Origin: Apostichopus japonicus
Taxonomy: Eukaryota > Echinodermata > Holothuroidea > Aspidochirotida > Stichopodidae
Assembly (NCBI RefSeq): GCF_037975245.1
Contig: NC_092568.1
Span: 2,416,001 to 2,480,000, forward strand
Direction of reading: 5' to 3'
DNA: 64,000 nucleotides
Shown here: piece by piece, positions 12,501-23,230 of the stretch
How the letters are laid out: each line of letters opens with the position of its first letter
How positions within the stretch are numbered: position 1 is the first letter of the stretch
The notes under the pieces: model-generated
Database searches by the model: none
What the model was told of the DNA's origin: nothing
The model's input: only the letters and a program-made list of their open reading frames with translations
Program-made: the position numbers and the translations under genes

Positions 12501-15500
12501 CATCTCTGATTTGCAGTCACAGTTGATGGAGAAGAGCACTTACATTGAAGAGATGGGTGCAAAGACCCAGATCTTGGCTAAGTCTTGTCAAGAGAAGGAA
12601 GAGGAGCTTGAAAAGGAGAAACAGAACTGCCTTGCAATGAAAGATCAAATAGATGAATTGAAGAAGAACCTCAAAGACAATGGAGAAGCACATGAAGCTG
12701 CAGTGGGAGAGCTTGGGTCAGAGAAACAGAGGTTGCAGTCCAAGATGGAGATGTTGCAGACAGACTTTGATGATAAGGATCAAGCCTGGGAGAAAGTCTG
12801 TCATGACTTTGAGGTATCCCAGGAACAGGTGACATCACTGGAGAGCAAATTAACTGAGTTGAGAGATGCCCTCACCTCCTCAGAGACGGAGAAGCATAAA
12901 GCATTGACGGAGAGAGATGACCTGAAGACAAAACTGATGTCGATAGAGCAGAGTGTAGAATCTGAAAAGAACGCTGCAGAAGGATTGATCACGGAAATGA
13001 AACAGAAACTATCCCAATTGGAGAACGAGAAGGCTAAGCTGGTCTCAGATCTTCAGGAGGCGCACTTCAAATTAGAGAATAACTCAGAGGATATTGAAAG
13101 TCTGATGGAGCAGATGGAATCAAAGGACTCCAAACATGTAGAGTTAGAAGAGCAGTATCAGTCAGAGATGAAGAAAAACAAGGAACTAAGGGAGGAATAT
13201 GAGGACCTACAGAAACAGAATGAGACCTTAGGTTCAACTTTGGAGGTTACTAAAGATAACCTAGAGCAGCTGAAAAGGGATGCAGGTGTCCAGATGGAGG
13301 ATGCACAGGTGAAAAATGAATCCTTGGAGAAACAGCTTGTTGTGATGAGAGATGATTACAACCAGATCAGACAAGAACTGGAAGATACCTCTGTGAGGCT
13401 TGAAGGTAAGCATACATCTGACAAATGTGCTCATTTATTAACAGACCAATACACTTTATTTCGTTACTGACAAATGTGGTTTATATTATTTTTAAGCTAA
13501 AAAATGTGCTTAACTTTTAAGATAGAACAAGACATGGTCAATACAAGATCCATTTGATACATTCTAGAAATGATTTTTACTTCCAGAACATGTTTACAGC
13601 AAAATACAAAGAGGGAGGGGTGAAAATTGCTTACTGTGTGTTATGATGATGAGTTAAATAAACTCAGTAGAGTATGTTGAACGTAAAATCATAAATGATA
13701 ATAAATAACAATATCTTACATGTACCTTTTGCATTATGAGCTTGATTCACTCTATTCTAAATCAGAAGATGTACTCTGTCATATGGTGAGCAGAATTGAG
13801 TTTGTACTGTCGGTACTAGGTAAATCTGTCATTTCTGCGGAAAGTGCATAAGGAATTCTTGGACTTGTGTCGTAACCATGTAAGTTTGGCACCTTACAGA
13901 TCATTTACATATATTACAATTTTCTTTTGTCAGACACAAGCAAATCATTTGAAGAGGTTAACAAGAGACTATCAGACTTCCAAGAACAATCCGAGCAAGA
14001 TTCCAGTAACAAGCAGTCAACGATAAGTCAGTTGCAAGAAAAAATCAAAAGCTTAGAGACTCAGATTACAAATTTATCCCAATCATTGGACATGACAAAG
14101 GGTGAAGCCACAGAGTTGGAGCAGTCACTGCAAAAAGTAAAACAGGAATCAGAGATTGAAAGAGAAAACTTAGTGAAACAAGTTCAAGAACTTAGAGCCA
14201 AACTGCAGGACAATAAAGATGAGAGAGAAGCCCTTACTGAACAACTGAGAGGTAAAAGTGAGGAGATGGAAAGGTTGGTAGAAGAGAGGGAAAAGTTTGA
14301 AGTAGAATCAGAGGCGGCCAGAGAAAGTCGGGACATTTTGCAAGAAAATTATGAAACAGAGAAGAGGAACAACGAGCTCTTGGAGAAGGAATTGGAGAAT
14401 CTAAGAGATGCTTTGAAAGCCAAAGATGCAGAAATTGAAGAGATAAAATGTGACGTAAATTACACAAGCAGTGAAAATGAGAGCCAGGTGGTAGAGCTTA
14501 ACAAGGTGTTGACTGCAAAGGGAAAGGAAATTGAAGATTTGAAAGAAGAACTTGAAAGACAGATGGACCTGAGCAATGCTAAACAAATGGAATTAACATC
14601 TCTACAGTCAATAATTGAAAGTAAAGATGGTGAAATTGCAAACATAAGGCAGCAATCACGGGAAAGTCAAAGAGGATTGGAAGAGAAGCTTTTGGAGAGG
14701 ACAAATATGGTTAAGTCATTAGAAGAGGAATGTCTGTCTCTTAAACAAGAGGTCCAAGATCTTAAGTCACAAGTTTCAAAGATTGAGTTTGAAGCAGATG
14801 CACTCTCACAGACATTGGACAAGAAGCAAGGAAGCATTGAGGACATTGAGAAAGACTTGCAGGTGAAACTTGCCACAGCTGAAGCAGATAAATCTAATCT
14901 TGAGATGGAGATTGCAAAGAGGACAGAAGAATTGGATGCTGCCATGGCTAGTCTGGAGGAAACAAAGAAAGAGAGAGATACTCTCAATGCAAAAATCACG
15001 GACATAGATGCTGATCAAACAAGGTGTAGAGAAGAGTTTGATGAGAGAGTGAAGGGATTCGAAAGAGAGTTGAAGGAGAAAATAGAGAAACTTGACCAGT
15101 CAAGTCACAGAATCAATGAGCTTGAAACTTGTCTCAGCAATGAGAAGGCATACTTTTTGGAATGTCTTGCAGAACAAGAGGATAGTGCTGGAAAGCAAAT
15201 GGAAGGTTACTTGGCAGATATTAAATCCCTGAACACCAAGATCGAGAGCATGGACGAAGAAAATAAACATTTGATAAGTACCACCGATGAAGATAGTAAC
15301 ATTGTTAGCAGGAAAGTTGAAGAATGGAAGGAGAAAATGATGAAGAGTAATGACGAGATGTCTGAGAAACTGACTGAGAAGGAAAACGAAGCAATAGCCC
15401 TGTACCAGCAGAAAGACGAACTAGCACACCAGATGCTGCAGAAAACGGCAGAGATGCAGAAACTGCAAGAAGATCTAGAAGAGACGAAGAATCAATTGAG

Positions 15501-18500
15501 CCTTAAAACAGCAGAACTGTCAGACTTACAGTCAACCAATGAGCAGGACCAAGTAGAGATGAAACATCTGAGGGAGAAACTGTTGATATCTAACGATATA
15601 TCTGAGGAGGCAAATGAAGCTATAAAGGTAGACCTAGAACTATTGAGAGACAAAGTGTCAAGGTATGAGGAAACCATTGATACCTTGAGAAGGGAACAGA
15701 CAGAGTCATTGGACCAGCTGCAGGCAGTCACCTCGTCAGGGAATTCAAAATCCGAACGCTGGAGCCTCGAAAAGGAACAACTCCAGAACACCGTCGAGAG
15801 CTTAACCTCAGAGAGAGATTGTTTGTTGGAAACCAAGATGGAGTTGGAGACGATAGTTGAAACCAAACAGCAGCAGTTACAGGAGTTGAATCTGAAGGCT
15901 GAGGCCACAGCGGAAGAACTTAATAGTCTTAACCAAATGGAGATAACATCCAAGGAGACAGTACAGTCTCTCGAAGCTAGTAATTCTTCTCTTGCCATGG
16001 AATTGGACTTGTTGAAGTGCAATATTAAAGAATTAGCAAGTGAAAAACGTAGCTTGGAGTTGCAACATGAGGAAACTAACAGAATAGAAGGTGCAAGGCA
16101 AGACACTGAAATTGAAAACCAAGTTGGCTTTGAAAAGGTGACAGAGGAACTACATCAGGTCAAACTAGAAAAAGAAGACCTCTCCAATCAGATGAAATTT
16201 ATGAAGCAAGATGTAGATAGACTTCTTCAAGAGGCAGAGGAAAGAAGATCTGCGATTGATAGTTTGGAATTGAAATTGCAGGATTTAGAGTCTGGAAAAC
16301 AAGGTCTCTCTGAAGAGCTGAAGACCGCAAGGGATATGCTAAACAAAGTAGCTGAGGAGAAATCTGTGTTGGAAGAGGCGATGAATTCAAGGGAATCAGA
16401 ATCAGAGGGATGGGAAGAGCAGCTAAGAGAGGCTAGAAGTCAGTGTGACAAAGCAAGTCTTGAGATAACAGAATTGAAAGAACAAAACAAAGACTTGGGT
16501 TCTGACAAAGAGAGGATGATCTCAGAGTTAGAAGATATTAATAACCAGTTACAGATCATCTTCATAGAGAAGGAACAGTTACAGGATGACCTCAAGGAAC
16601 TGCAGAGCTCATTAGAAATGTCTCAATTGGACAAATTGGATCAAGACAAGAAGACAAAGGAAGTAACTGTAGCCAAAGAGGATGTGGAAACGGAACTTCA
16701 AACTTTGACTGGCCTAAACAAAGAGCTCAGGACCAAAGTAGAGGAACTGACGGACCTCGTGAAGCAGATGTCGTCAGAGAAGGTCGTTCTAGAGGAACAG
16801 GTCAAGGAAGCGCAAAAGGAACTCCATAACTTTGGTCAAGGCTGCGAGAAGTTGCAAGACCGCCTCGTGTGGGAGAGCCAAGAAGCAGAGAAAAAGACGA
16901 AAGAATTGGAGAAGTTGAGGCAAGAAACAGAAGATCAAAAATTGGAAATTGTCAACCTGACAGAAGAGCTGGATTCTGTGAGTCAAGAGAGAGAAGAGGT
17001 GACTGAAATCCAGAGAAGCAAAGATAATAGAATCACTGAATTAGAAATGGAATTGGAGAAGCAGAAGGGAGCAGTGGAGAGTTTGGAGTGTACCATTTAT
17101 GAGAAGCAAACCGAAGTAGAGGAGCTGAGGCAAAATGTAGAGCGCCTGGAGAAACTCTCAAGTGAACTTGGAGCAAAACTTCAAGATAGAACAGACGAAG
17201 TTGATGAAAGGTGCAAAGAGATTATCACAAAGGAAGAGGAGATGGAATCCAAGCTTGTGGAAGTAATTTCTGAGAGAGATTCATTCCAAGGTCAGATTCA
17301 GACCATAGAATCTGAAAATGCAGAGCTGACTAGAGAGGTCGAGAAGCTTAATGAACACCTGAAGGGAGAAATCGAGAAACTCCAGGCAGCACAAGAATCT
17401 ATTGAGAACTTAGTCAAAGATTTAGAAGCATCAAAGACACAGGAGCAAAACCTTCAGCAGCAGTTAGAGGGCTCTGTCTGTGAGGCTAAGGAGATTTTGC
17501 AAAAGTTGTCTGGATTAGAAGAAGAGCTCAAGTTTAAAGATACAGAGAAGTCTAATTTGGAGGAAACCCATGAACAAGTCACAGAGGAACTCAGAGAACA
17601 GATACGTTGTTTGGAAGAGACGATCGGTTTGAAATGCGAAGAAATCCAGTCAGCCATAGAGAGGTGTAATACTGCAACAACGGATGTTGAAGAACACAAA
17701 ACCGCACTGGAAGGAAAGGTGGCGGAGATAGAAGAACTGAAGCGCCTGAATGAAACGCTAATCGTTGAAAAACGACAGTTTGAAGAAGTGATTGGTAGCT
17801 TGCAAGAGGACGCTTGCAAACTCAGACAAGAAATTAATGAGAAAAGCCAAGAATTGTTGGAAATTTCAAATTTGAAGACAGAAGCGGAAGAACGGGGTAC
17901 GGAAGTAGAGAATAAGTTTGAATTGTTGATTGTGGAGAAGAGTGACATTGAGGAGCAGTTAGATGACCTGAAGAAGCAATTAGTCACCAAAGAAGAGGAG
18001 TTCTCCAAATTAAATGCTGAAGTGCAGTCTGTGAAAGAAGCTAAAGATAGTCAGGAATCCAAAAATATGGAAGAAATGGCAGCACTTCAGTCAGAGTGTT
18101 CAAACTTTGAGGAAAAATTATCCTTAGCAGAGGAGAAGGCTAGAGATGCTCGTGAAGAGTTTGAAAAGTTATCCACAGAAGTGCTCGCCGCAGAAAAAGA
18201 GAAGTCCGTCTTACAAGAACAACTCACCTCCTTGGAATCAGATTGTGAAAGTAAAAAGGTAAAAGATTCAAAAGTCATTTCTGGCAATTATGATTATTAT
18301 ATTTACCTTCCAATATGAATTTAAAACTTCATTGTAACACATTAAAGCACTCTGGCACATAGATATAAAATTATACTTTTCAACATTGCAAAATCATGTT
18401 CTCTAACTCACATCTCAATTCTAGCAATTTATAATGACATAATTAACCTCTACATGCTAATTTACAACTTGTTTAGACAATGCTAAGGCAGCCTTTACTG

Positions 18501-21500
18501 ACATCTGTACTTGAACATATCATACTTATTGTCATGACTGTGGCATTGTCGCAGGAGTGATGGATTGAGTGTGGTACAAAAATGAACCCAGTGGCTATTC
18601 CATTATTTTGTCATACTTAACAAAACTTGTTTTCATAGTTTTCCATTCCTTGACAATGTCTTACCAACATAGTACTCATCCTTTATCTTATTGTACTGGT
18701 GGTTTACAATTTGGAGTAATTGCTTTAACTTTCCTAATACAACTGCATGTGTTAGTTATGTCATGCATCTCCTTTAGCTGTTGCAATTCATTAGTTTAAC
18801 CATTTGAAGACAACAAATGCACACAACTCCTTAATATGTCATTGAAAATGCTTTGCGACTGTTCTTGAATAGTCTGAATGATTAAAATTGATACCTATTC
18901 CATGACACTAACTGATTTTTACCTCAAGTCTAATAACAAAGGCAGTTTCCTTTTCCACAGACTTTACTGTTGGTAGACTCCTATTTCAATGTGAATAAAT
19001 TCAACTAAACAACATTGTATATTTCACTCAACTAACTGTAATTCCTTTTTATTTGGTTTCCACAATATCAGCTTGAACTTAACCAGGTTGTTTCTGAGAA
19101 GAAAGAACTTGAGATTCAGATGCAGACAACTCACAGCAAACTCTTGGAATCCCAGGCGCTGGTCCAGACAGAGATGACCCGCTATGATGACATGGTGGAA
19201 GAGAAAGAGAAAGAAATTGAGACAGTAAAAGCCAACATTACACAGAAGGTAAAACAAACTGAAATTTATGACCTTAGAGTCTAGTCTTAGCCACTTTTTT
19301 TTGGAAGTTGGAATTGTTAAATGCCATGAACCATAGCTATTTAAAGTGATTTTTTTTTTAGTTTGATTGGCAAGTTAACCAAACTTAAGAAGTATAAAAT
19401 ATTGATCAAAGTAGACACCCCATATGTTTCCCATTAAACTAAGTTCACTCAGTGATTAGTTAATAAAGTCGAATCAGTCTTCATCATTCTCTCCTCTAGA
19501 TACTTCTCATGAGAGCGTAAACATGTGAAACATGTGAAATGCTAACTGGGGGTTAAATTTATAAAAAATGGAATTGAAACCTGGACATGTCAACCAAGAA
19601 CTGACATGCCTTTTCATCTAATAACCTACATTATGAAGGGAGTTCATTAATTAAATAGTATAAAACTTGTATCAAAAATTAATTATAAGGCAAAAGAAAA
19701 AACCCATGTTATCACTCCAAGAATGATCGGTTGCTACGGTCACACTGACCTACAGTACAGCCCGCCCAAATCACTCCTGAGTGAGGGAATGAACAGCAGA
19801 CTCTATTAATATAATTGTGATACTCTAACCACTTACTAATTATTTGTTAGCAATTAAGGCTTATTAAACTCTTGCAAAATGTTGACAGATGTTATGTTTC
19901 CCCTGCATTTACTTCACTCCTCTCTTACCTGTCTCCAACTACACTAACGCACTTTCCTAGTCTACCAAGACGCCACTGGTATAATTTTTGCATATTTTTA
20001 AATGTCATATGTGGTGTCATATGCATACAAAGCATGCTGATATTTGTAGCAGAGGTGTAGGAACCCCACTCCCCCAAGCCCAGTTACAGTGCTATCTGTT
20101 ACTTTGTTGCTATTATTATTGTGATTGGTTGGATAACAAGTTAGCAGACACTTTGACTACCAGTTTTTGTAATTCTTTCTTTGTTTCTGTATTTTAATTT
20201 ACAGGAAGAAAAGATTGATGAATTAAAGACAGAATGCGAGGAAATAAAACTGTCTGCAGAGAAGGCCTCCCAAAATGTGAAACTGCTCAGTCTGAAGCTG
20301 AAACGATTTGAAAGTGAACCTAGCCCAAATGCTAAAATGAACCAACAGTTGAAGAAATCAGAGCAACAATGTTCAAAACTAAGGAGTCAACTTTCAGATG
20401 AAAGGACCGCTAAAGGACAGCTGGAAGAAAAGTTATCAGCTTTGTCATCTGAACATGAAGAAATGGTTAAGGAAATCCGAGAAAAACTTGATTCAGTCGA
20501 GAAAGAAAAATCCCAGTTGGAGGAAGACAAAGAAACACTTCAAAGTAAACTGCAGTTTAGCATGAACAATTCTCGTAAACTTGAAAATCAAGTGTCCAGC
20601 CTTCAGTACAAGGTAATTGAATTAGAGGCCAATGATGGACCAAGTGATCAAACAGCCCCTACCCAACCAGCCCAAGGATCTTGTAAATGTTCCGAAGAAC
20701 TGTCGGACCTTAAGGAGGAGCTGGCGGAAGTCAAGGAAGAACTAGAAGCCAAGGAAGAGAAGGCTTTCAATGCCATGAAGAAATACAGTAGCCTCATCAC
20801 CAGGTTTCGACAACTGGAGAGGGAGAAAGAGACACTCACTAACAAGCTGAAATTCTTGACTACCAAAAGGACAGGAGTCCAAGGCAGTGTGGATATGGGG
20901 AGTAAGGAAGTGAAGAAATCTGAAGAGTCGACCGACAAAGAAGTGAAGACCAAGGGTTTAATTGCTAAGGAGTCTTCATCAGTCAAAGAAGAAGTTGTAC
21001 CCCCGACAGATACTCAAAGAAGAAAGACAGCCAGGCTGTCATCAAAGTTTAGGAAACAAGCCAATAAGTCTGTGTCTGAAACTGAACCTGCAAAGAAAGA
21101 AACCGGAGAAGAGAGCAATGTAAAGCTGTCACCATCAGCTGCAGAACGACCATCCGTGGCCATCGTTTCAAGTCCTCCGGCTAGGAGAACAAGGCTCAGC
21201 AAGCAGTACAGAAAAGAAAAGCAAACACCACCGAAGCTAGCAGATCCTAAGAAGGAGACCATTGCAAAGGAAGCAAAAGAGAGTGAAGGACAGGAGGGTC
21301 TGGCAGAGAAGAGGACCTTATCATCGGAATCAGATGACAGTACCGCAGGCAAACGGGCCAGACACTCTCAAGGAGTAGTAGCGTCACAGAGCTCTTCATC
21401 TGATCAGGAAGCAATGACTGGTAAGCAGTGGCTTTATGTTATCAAATTAAAACTCACTAAGCTTGAGATGGACAGAATCTTTTTTTGTTTTTTGTATCTT

Positions 21501-23051
21501 TACTAAATCTTAATTCTTTTACACATATGAAAATAAAAACAGATGTCACCCCACAAGTTGTTAAATCCATCAGCTTGCAAACAAACAGATTTATTAATCA
21601 ATTTCCCCATCTTTGTTTCAAATAGTTTAGCTTTGCCTTTTTTTCCTTAGCATAAGATTGCCTTTGCATGTTTTGTTCTTTAAAGAAGTCGTCAAGTGCA
21701 AAACCTAGAACATCAACATTTTCATTATCTTAATAACTTTTCAGTTTCATCAAGGAAGTCACTTAGAACAAGGAAATCTGACGTTACATCAGAGCCGTCT
21801 GTCCCGAGGCGTGTAACCAGAAGTTCAAGGGGCACTGTGGTAAGTATTCATCATGAAAGCTAATGTTTAGCAACAACAGAAAAACAATCAAATTTTACAA
21901 CCCAAAACAATACATATTTTTAAAGTTATGATTTCATGACAACTTAGCTGCATCATATTTATCCTTGTTTATAATTTCCAGTGGTTGGCAGGAGGAGACC
22001 CACCTTTCTGTGCCTTGCAAAAGGGGGCACTCGTCCTGTCTTTCAACAAGAGAGAACTTGTCTCCTAGGCATTCACTGTATAGGACCTTTGTCATTCTTT
22101 ACTGGTAGAACTGGTCTTGCTCTGCCTCACAAAGAAAGGCCTTTGCCTCGTGCCTCAAAAGGAGAGAACTTGTTGTATGTGTCCTGCCTGTACAGTGCAT
22201 ATGTCTGTCTGTGCCTTGAGAGTTGCTAACACATGTTATTCTTTGCCTTGTAAGAGACAGCTCTAGCCCTGTCCCTTAACAAAGAGAATGTGCCTCCTGT
22301 GCCTTGAGAGTTGCTCGCACATGTCATTCTTTGCCTTGCAAGAGACAGCTCTTGCCCTGTCCCTTAACAAAGAGAATGTGCCTCCTGTGCCTTGAGAGTT
22401 GCTCGCACATGTCATTCTTTGCCTTGCAAGAGACAGCTCTAGCCCTGTTCCTTAACAAAGAGAATGTGCCTCCTGTGCCTTGAGAGTTGCTCGCACATGT
22501 CATTCTTTGCCTTGCAAGACACAGCTCTTGCCCTGTCCCTTAACAAAGAGAATGTGCCTCCTGTACCTTGAGAGTTGCTCACACATGTCACTCTTTGCCT
22601 TGTAAGAGACAGCTCTAGCCCTGTCCCTTAACAAAGAGAATGTGTCTCCTGTGCCCCGACTTTTCTCAAATGTTTGTCTCTGTACCTTGGTCTGTTGTGA
22701 ATCTTGAAGGAAATCAAGGAATCCAAACACTAAATCTCCACAACTTGCATTTTTTTCTCATATTTTCTGGAACAAAATTACTCTTGGCTACTATTTGTGT
22801 ATTAAAACTTCCTATTAACCTATGAACTGGTGCATTTGCGACCAAAACTTAAATGCTTTTATATATGTTTGTTTGACATACAGAGTTCCGTTGAATCAGC
22901 ACTGAACACGATCACCAACAGTCCAAAGAAATCTAGGGGGCAAGAAACAAGCGGTGCTCGTAAACTTGGCAGGGGCAGACCACGCCCACAGGGACTGGAA
23001 AGGGCGGTACAAATGGACGCAGAAAATGAAGGAAATTGCACAGTTCAATGA
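3351..23051 (+). CDS. CENPF: CENP-F (mitosin) ortholog, complete gene
   Basis: Giant coiled-coil protein of the outer kinetochore and nuclear envelope. In vertebrates it binds microtubules, Nde1/Ndel1-dynein and Miro. I join 16 coding exons, all GT-AG and phase-consistent: 3351-3512, 3672-3764, 3982-4166, 4644-4795, 5250-5383, 6186-6366, 6873-7090, 7265-8515, 8935-9197, 9898-10025, 10844-13405, 13934-18258, 19072-19248, 20205-21420, 21745-21839, 22884-23051. The product is about 3,769 residues (human about 3,100-3,200). The start MSWADDEWKDGLPYRAIQK is nearly that of human CENP-F, and QFQLDSLEAA follows. Almost everything between is heptad-rich Glu/Lys/Leu coiled coil. The tail is basic and Ser/Thr-rich and ends CTVQ, a CaaX box as in vertebrate CENP-F (CKVQ). 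A generic myosin or golgin is excluded by the matching ends. Exon edges are predicted from sequence only. Confidence 0.93.
3672..5383 (+). CDS. CENPF: CENPF coding exons 2-5
   Basis: Four short exons (3672-3764, 3982-4166, 4644-4795, 5250-5383) encode residues 55-242. They continue the N-terminal coiled coil; the block LKRDLQGLEETC and the following A-HDIQAKDNRI match the order of blocks in human CENP-F. Residues near the end of exon 4 (RSRHSSSASYG) are a Ser-rich break between coiled coils. Exon 5 resumes with EKEVAEKEQFEKEL. Introns are 160-850 bp. Confidence 0.85.
6186..6366 (+). CDS. CENPF: CENPF coding exon 6 (non-coiled Pro-rich insert)
   Basis: Encodes about 60 residues of Pro/Ala/Leu-rich, non-heptad sequence (DIGDAPPPVPQPA, LLDIAPPIK) between coiled-coil blocks. 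Acceptor TTGCTGCCAG and donor GTGCGT are usable, and the phases (0 in, 1 out) agree with the neighbours. Vertebrate CENP-F also has a non-helical Ser/Pro-rich stretch at about this place, with little sequence identity. The exon could be alternatively used. Confidence 0.7.
6873..8515 (+). CDS. CENPF: CENPF coding exons 7-8 (conserved coiled coil)
   Basis: Exons 6873-7090 and 7265-8515 encode about residues 303-792. The segment ELECQRHNAEAARQ...KEKEKEHNKE near the start of exon 8 closely matches human SCQRQNAESAR...KEKEKEF, which fixes the orthology and the exon frame. The rest is uninterrupted heptad coiled coil. Exon 8 ends in phase 0 at a GTGAGG donor. Confidence 0.88.
8935..10025 (+). CDS. 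CENPF: CENPF coding exons 9-10
   Basis: Exons 8935-9197 and 9898-10025 encode residues 793 to about 922, coiled coil with a KWEETENELSKLRQRLH block. Phase changes 2 then 1 are satisfied by the neighbours. The 700-bp intron between them and the 818-bp intron after them show nothing notable beyond a short (GTAT)n run near 10470-10487. Confidence 0.82.
10844..13405 (+). CDS. CENPF: CENPF coding exon 11 (2.6-kb coiled-coil exon)
   Basis: A 2,562-base exon encoding residues about 923-1776, wholly Glu/Lys/Leu/Gln-rich coiled coil without Pro clusters. Acceptor is at 10842-10843 (TTGCAACTTTCAG) and donor at 13406 (GTAAGC). Open frames on the opposite strand here are compositional shadows of the coiled coil. 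I cannot align individual segments to vertebrate CENP-F by eye. Confidence 0.88.
13934..18258 (+). CDS. CENPF: CENPF coding exon 12 (4.3-kb giant exon)
   Basis: A 4,325-base exon encoding residues about 1777-3218, the rod centre. It corresponds in position to the very large internal exons of vertebrate CENPF. It is pure coiled coil with frequent SLE/ELE/KEE heptads. Human CENP-F carries two ~180-residue internal repeats toward the C-terminal half; I do not recognise an equivalent repeat pair here by eye. Acceptor TTTTCTTTTGTCAG, donor GTAAAA. Confidence 0.9.
19072..19248 (+). CDS. CENPF: CENPF coding exon 13
   Basis: A 177-base, phase-0 exon encoding residues 3219-3277 (LELNQVVSEKKELEIQMQ..., ending ANITQK). 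It matches the position of the human segment around EAEKKHQALLLDTNKQYEVE: both have a Tyr-Asp/Glu centred block preceded by a Lys/Glu helix. Flanking introns are 813 bp and 956 bp. Confidence 0.82.
20205..21420 (+). CDS. CENPF: CENPF coding exon 14 (C-terminal coiled coil and basic tail)
   Basis: Encodes residues 3278-3683. The last coiled coil includes EEKAFNAMKKYSSLITRF (Tyr at about 3471), similar to the human EADEYLDKYCSLLISHEKLE block, which in human lies in the region reported to bind Miro. After KLKFLTTKR the sequence becomes basic, Ser/Thr-rich and probably disordered. There are two related basic motifs (TARLSSKFRKQ and RTRLSKQYRKE) and a candidate nuclear localisation signal GKRARHS. 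This resembles the vertebrate C-terminal microtubule-binding and nuclear-targeting tail. Confidence 0.87.
21745..21839 (+). CDS. CENPF: CENPF coding exon 15
   Basis: A 95-base exon (phase 1 in, 0 out) encoding a Ser/Arg-rich segment, SSRKSLRTRKSD...RRVTRSSRGTV, consistent with the basic tail. Acceptor TAACTTTTCAG, donor GTAAGT. Skipping it would shift the frame, so it is probably constitutive. Confidence 0.8.
21960..22660. repeat. 88-bp tandem minisatellite in last CENPF intron
   Basis: From 22211 to 22650 the unit beginning GTGCCTTGAGAGTTGCTCGC recurs at 22211, 22299, 22387, 22475 and 22563, exactly 88 bp apart, with a partial sixth at 22651. Copies differ by a few substitutions. More diverged relatives (TGCCTTGCAAAAGG, GAGAGAACTTGTCTCC) extend upstream to about 22000. 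The array lies wholly within the 1,044-bp intron between coding exons 15 and 16. Copy number is likely polymorphic. Confidence 0.93.
22884..23051 (+). CDS. CENPF: CENPF last coding exon (Cdk site, AT-hook-like motif, CaaX)
   Basis: Encodes residues 3715-3769 and the TGA at 23049-23051. TNSPKKSRG carries an S-P-x-K Cdk-type site. KLGRGRPRPQG (about 3741-3751) contains a GRP core of the AT-hook type. The final four residues CTVQ form a CaaX box, so the protein is expected to be farnesylated, as shown for vertebrate CENP-F, which ends CKVQ. The human tail (RVKRGRLVPSPKAGLE...) aligns roughly with RKLGRGRPRPQGLE here. Confidence 0.88.
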   Translation, partial: SSVESALNTITNSPKKSRGQETSGARKLGRGRPRPQGLERAVQMDAENEGNCTVQ

Positions 23052-23230
23052 AACTTGAAAATGGATGATGGATGAGTTTTATGCTTAAACCTTACTAATT
23101 ATTATGTAACCTCTCTTTCGTATTTGCATCCCCTGTGATGAAATTGTATATCATCAGTAATTTCAAGTATCCATTTTAATGTGAAATTAAACTGTGTATT
23201 ATGCAAATACTTGCAGTACATAAAAACAAT
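23052..23230 (+). other. CENPF: CENPF 3' UTR with candidate poly(A) signal
   Basis: Follows the stop codon. ATTAAA at 23186-23191 is the first plausible poly(A) hexamer, with GT/T-rich sequence after it. Canonical AATAAA hexamers occur later (near 24757 and 25050), so a longer 3' UTR is possible. The end cannot be fixed without transcripts. Confidence 0.4.

Noticed and set aside
15492-16106. Long reverse-strand open frame (204 residues) opposite CENPF exon 12; similar ones at 7416-8033, 11181-11738 and 17454-18008
   Set aside because: Ser/Leu/Phe-rich translations are the expected mirror of Glu/Lys/Gln-rich coiled coil in another frame. No domain, start context or splice support.
22211-22650. 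CRISPR array
   Set aside because: The repeats are contiguous 88-bp units with no unique spacers, in a eukaryotic intron: a minisatellite.
3351-23051. Identification of gene 1 as a generic myosin-tail, golgin or giantin-like protein
   Set aside because: Coiled-coil similarity alone would allow it, but the MSWxxxEWKxGLP start, QFQLDSLEAA, CQRxNAExAR and the C-terminal CaaX box are specific to CENP-F.
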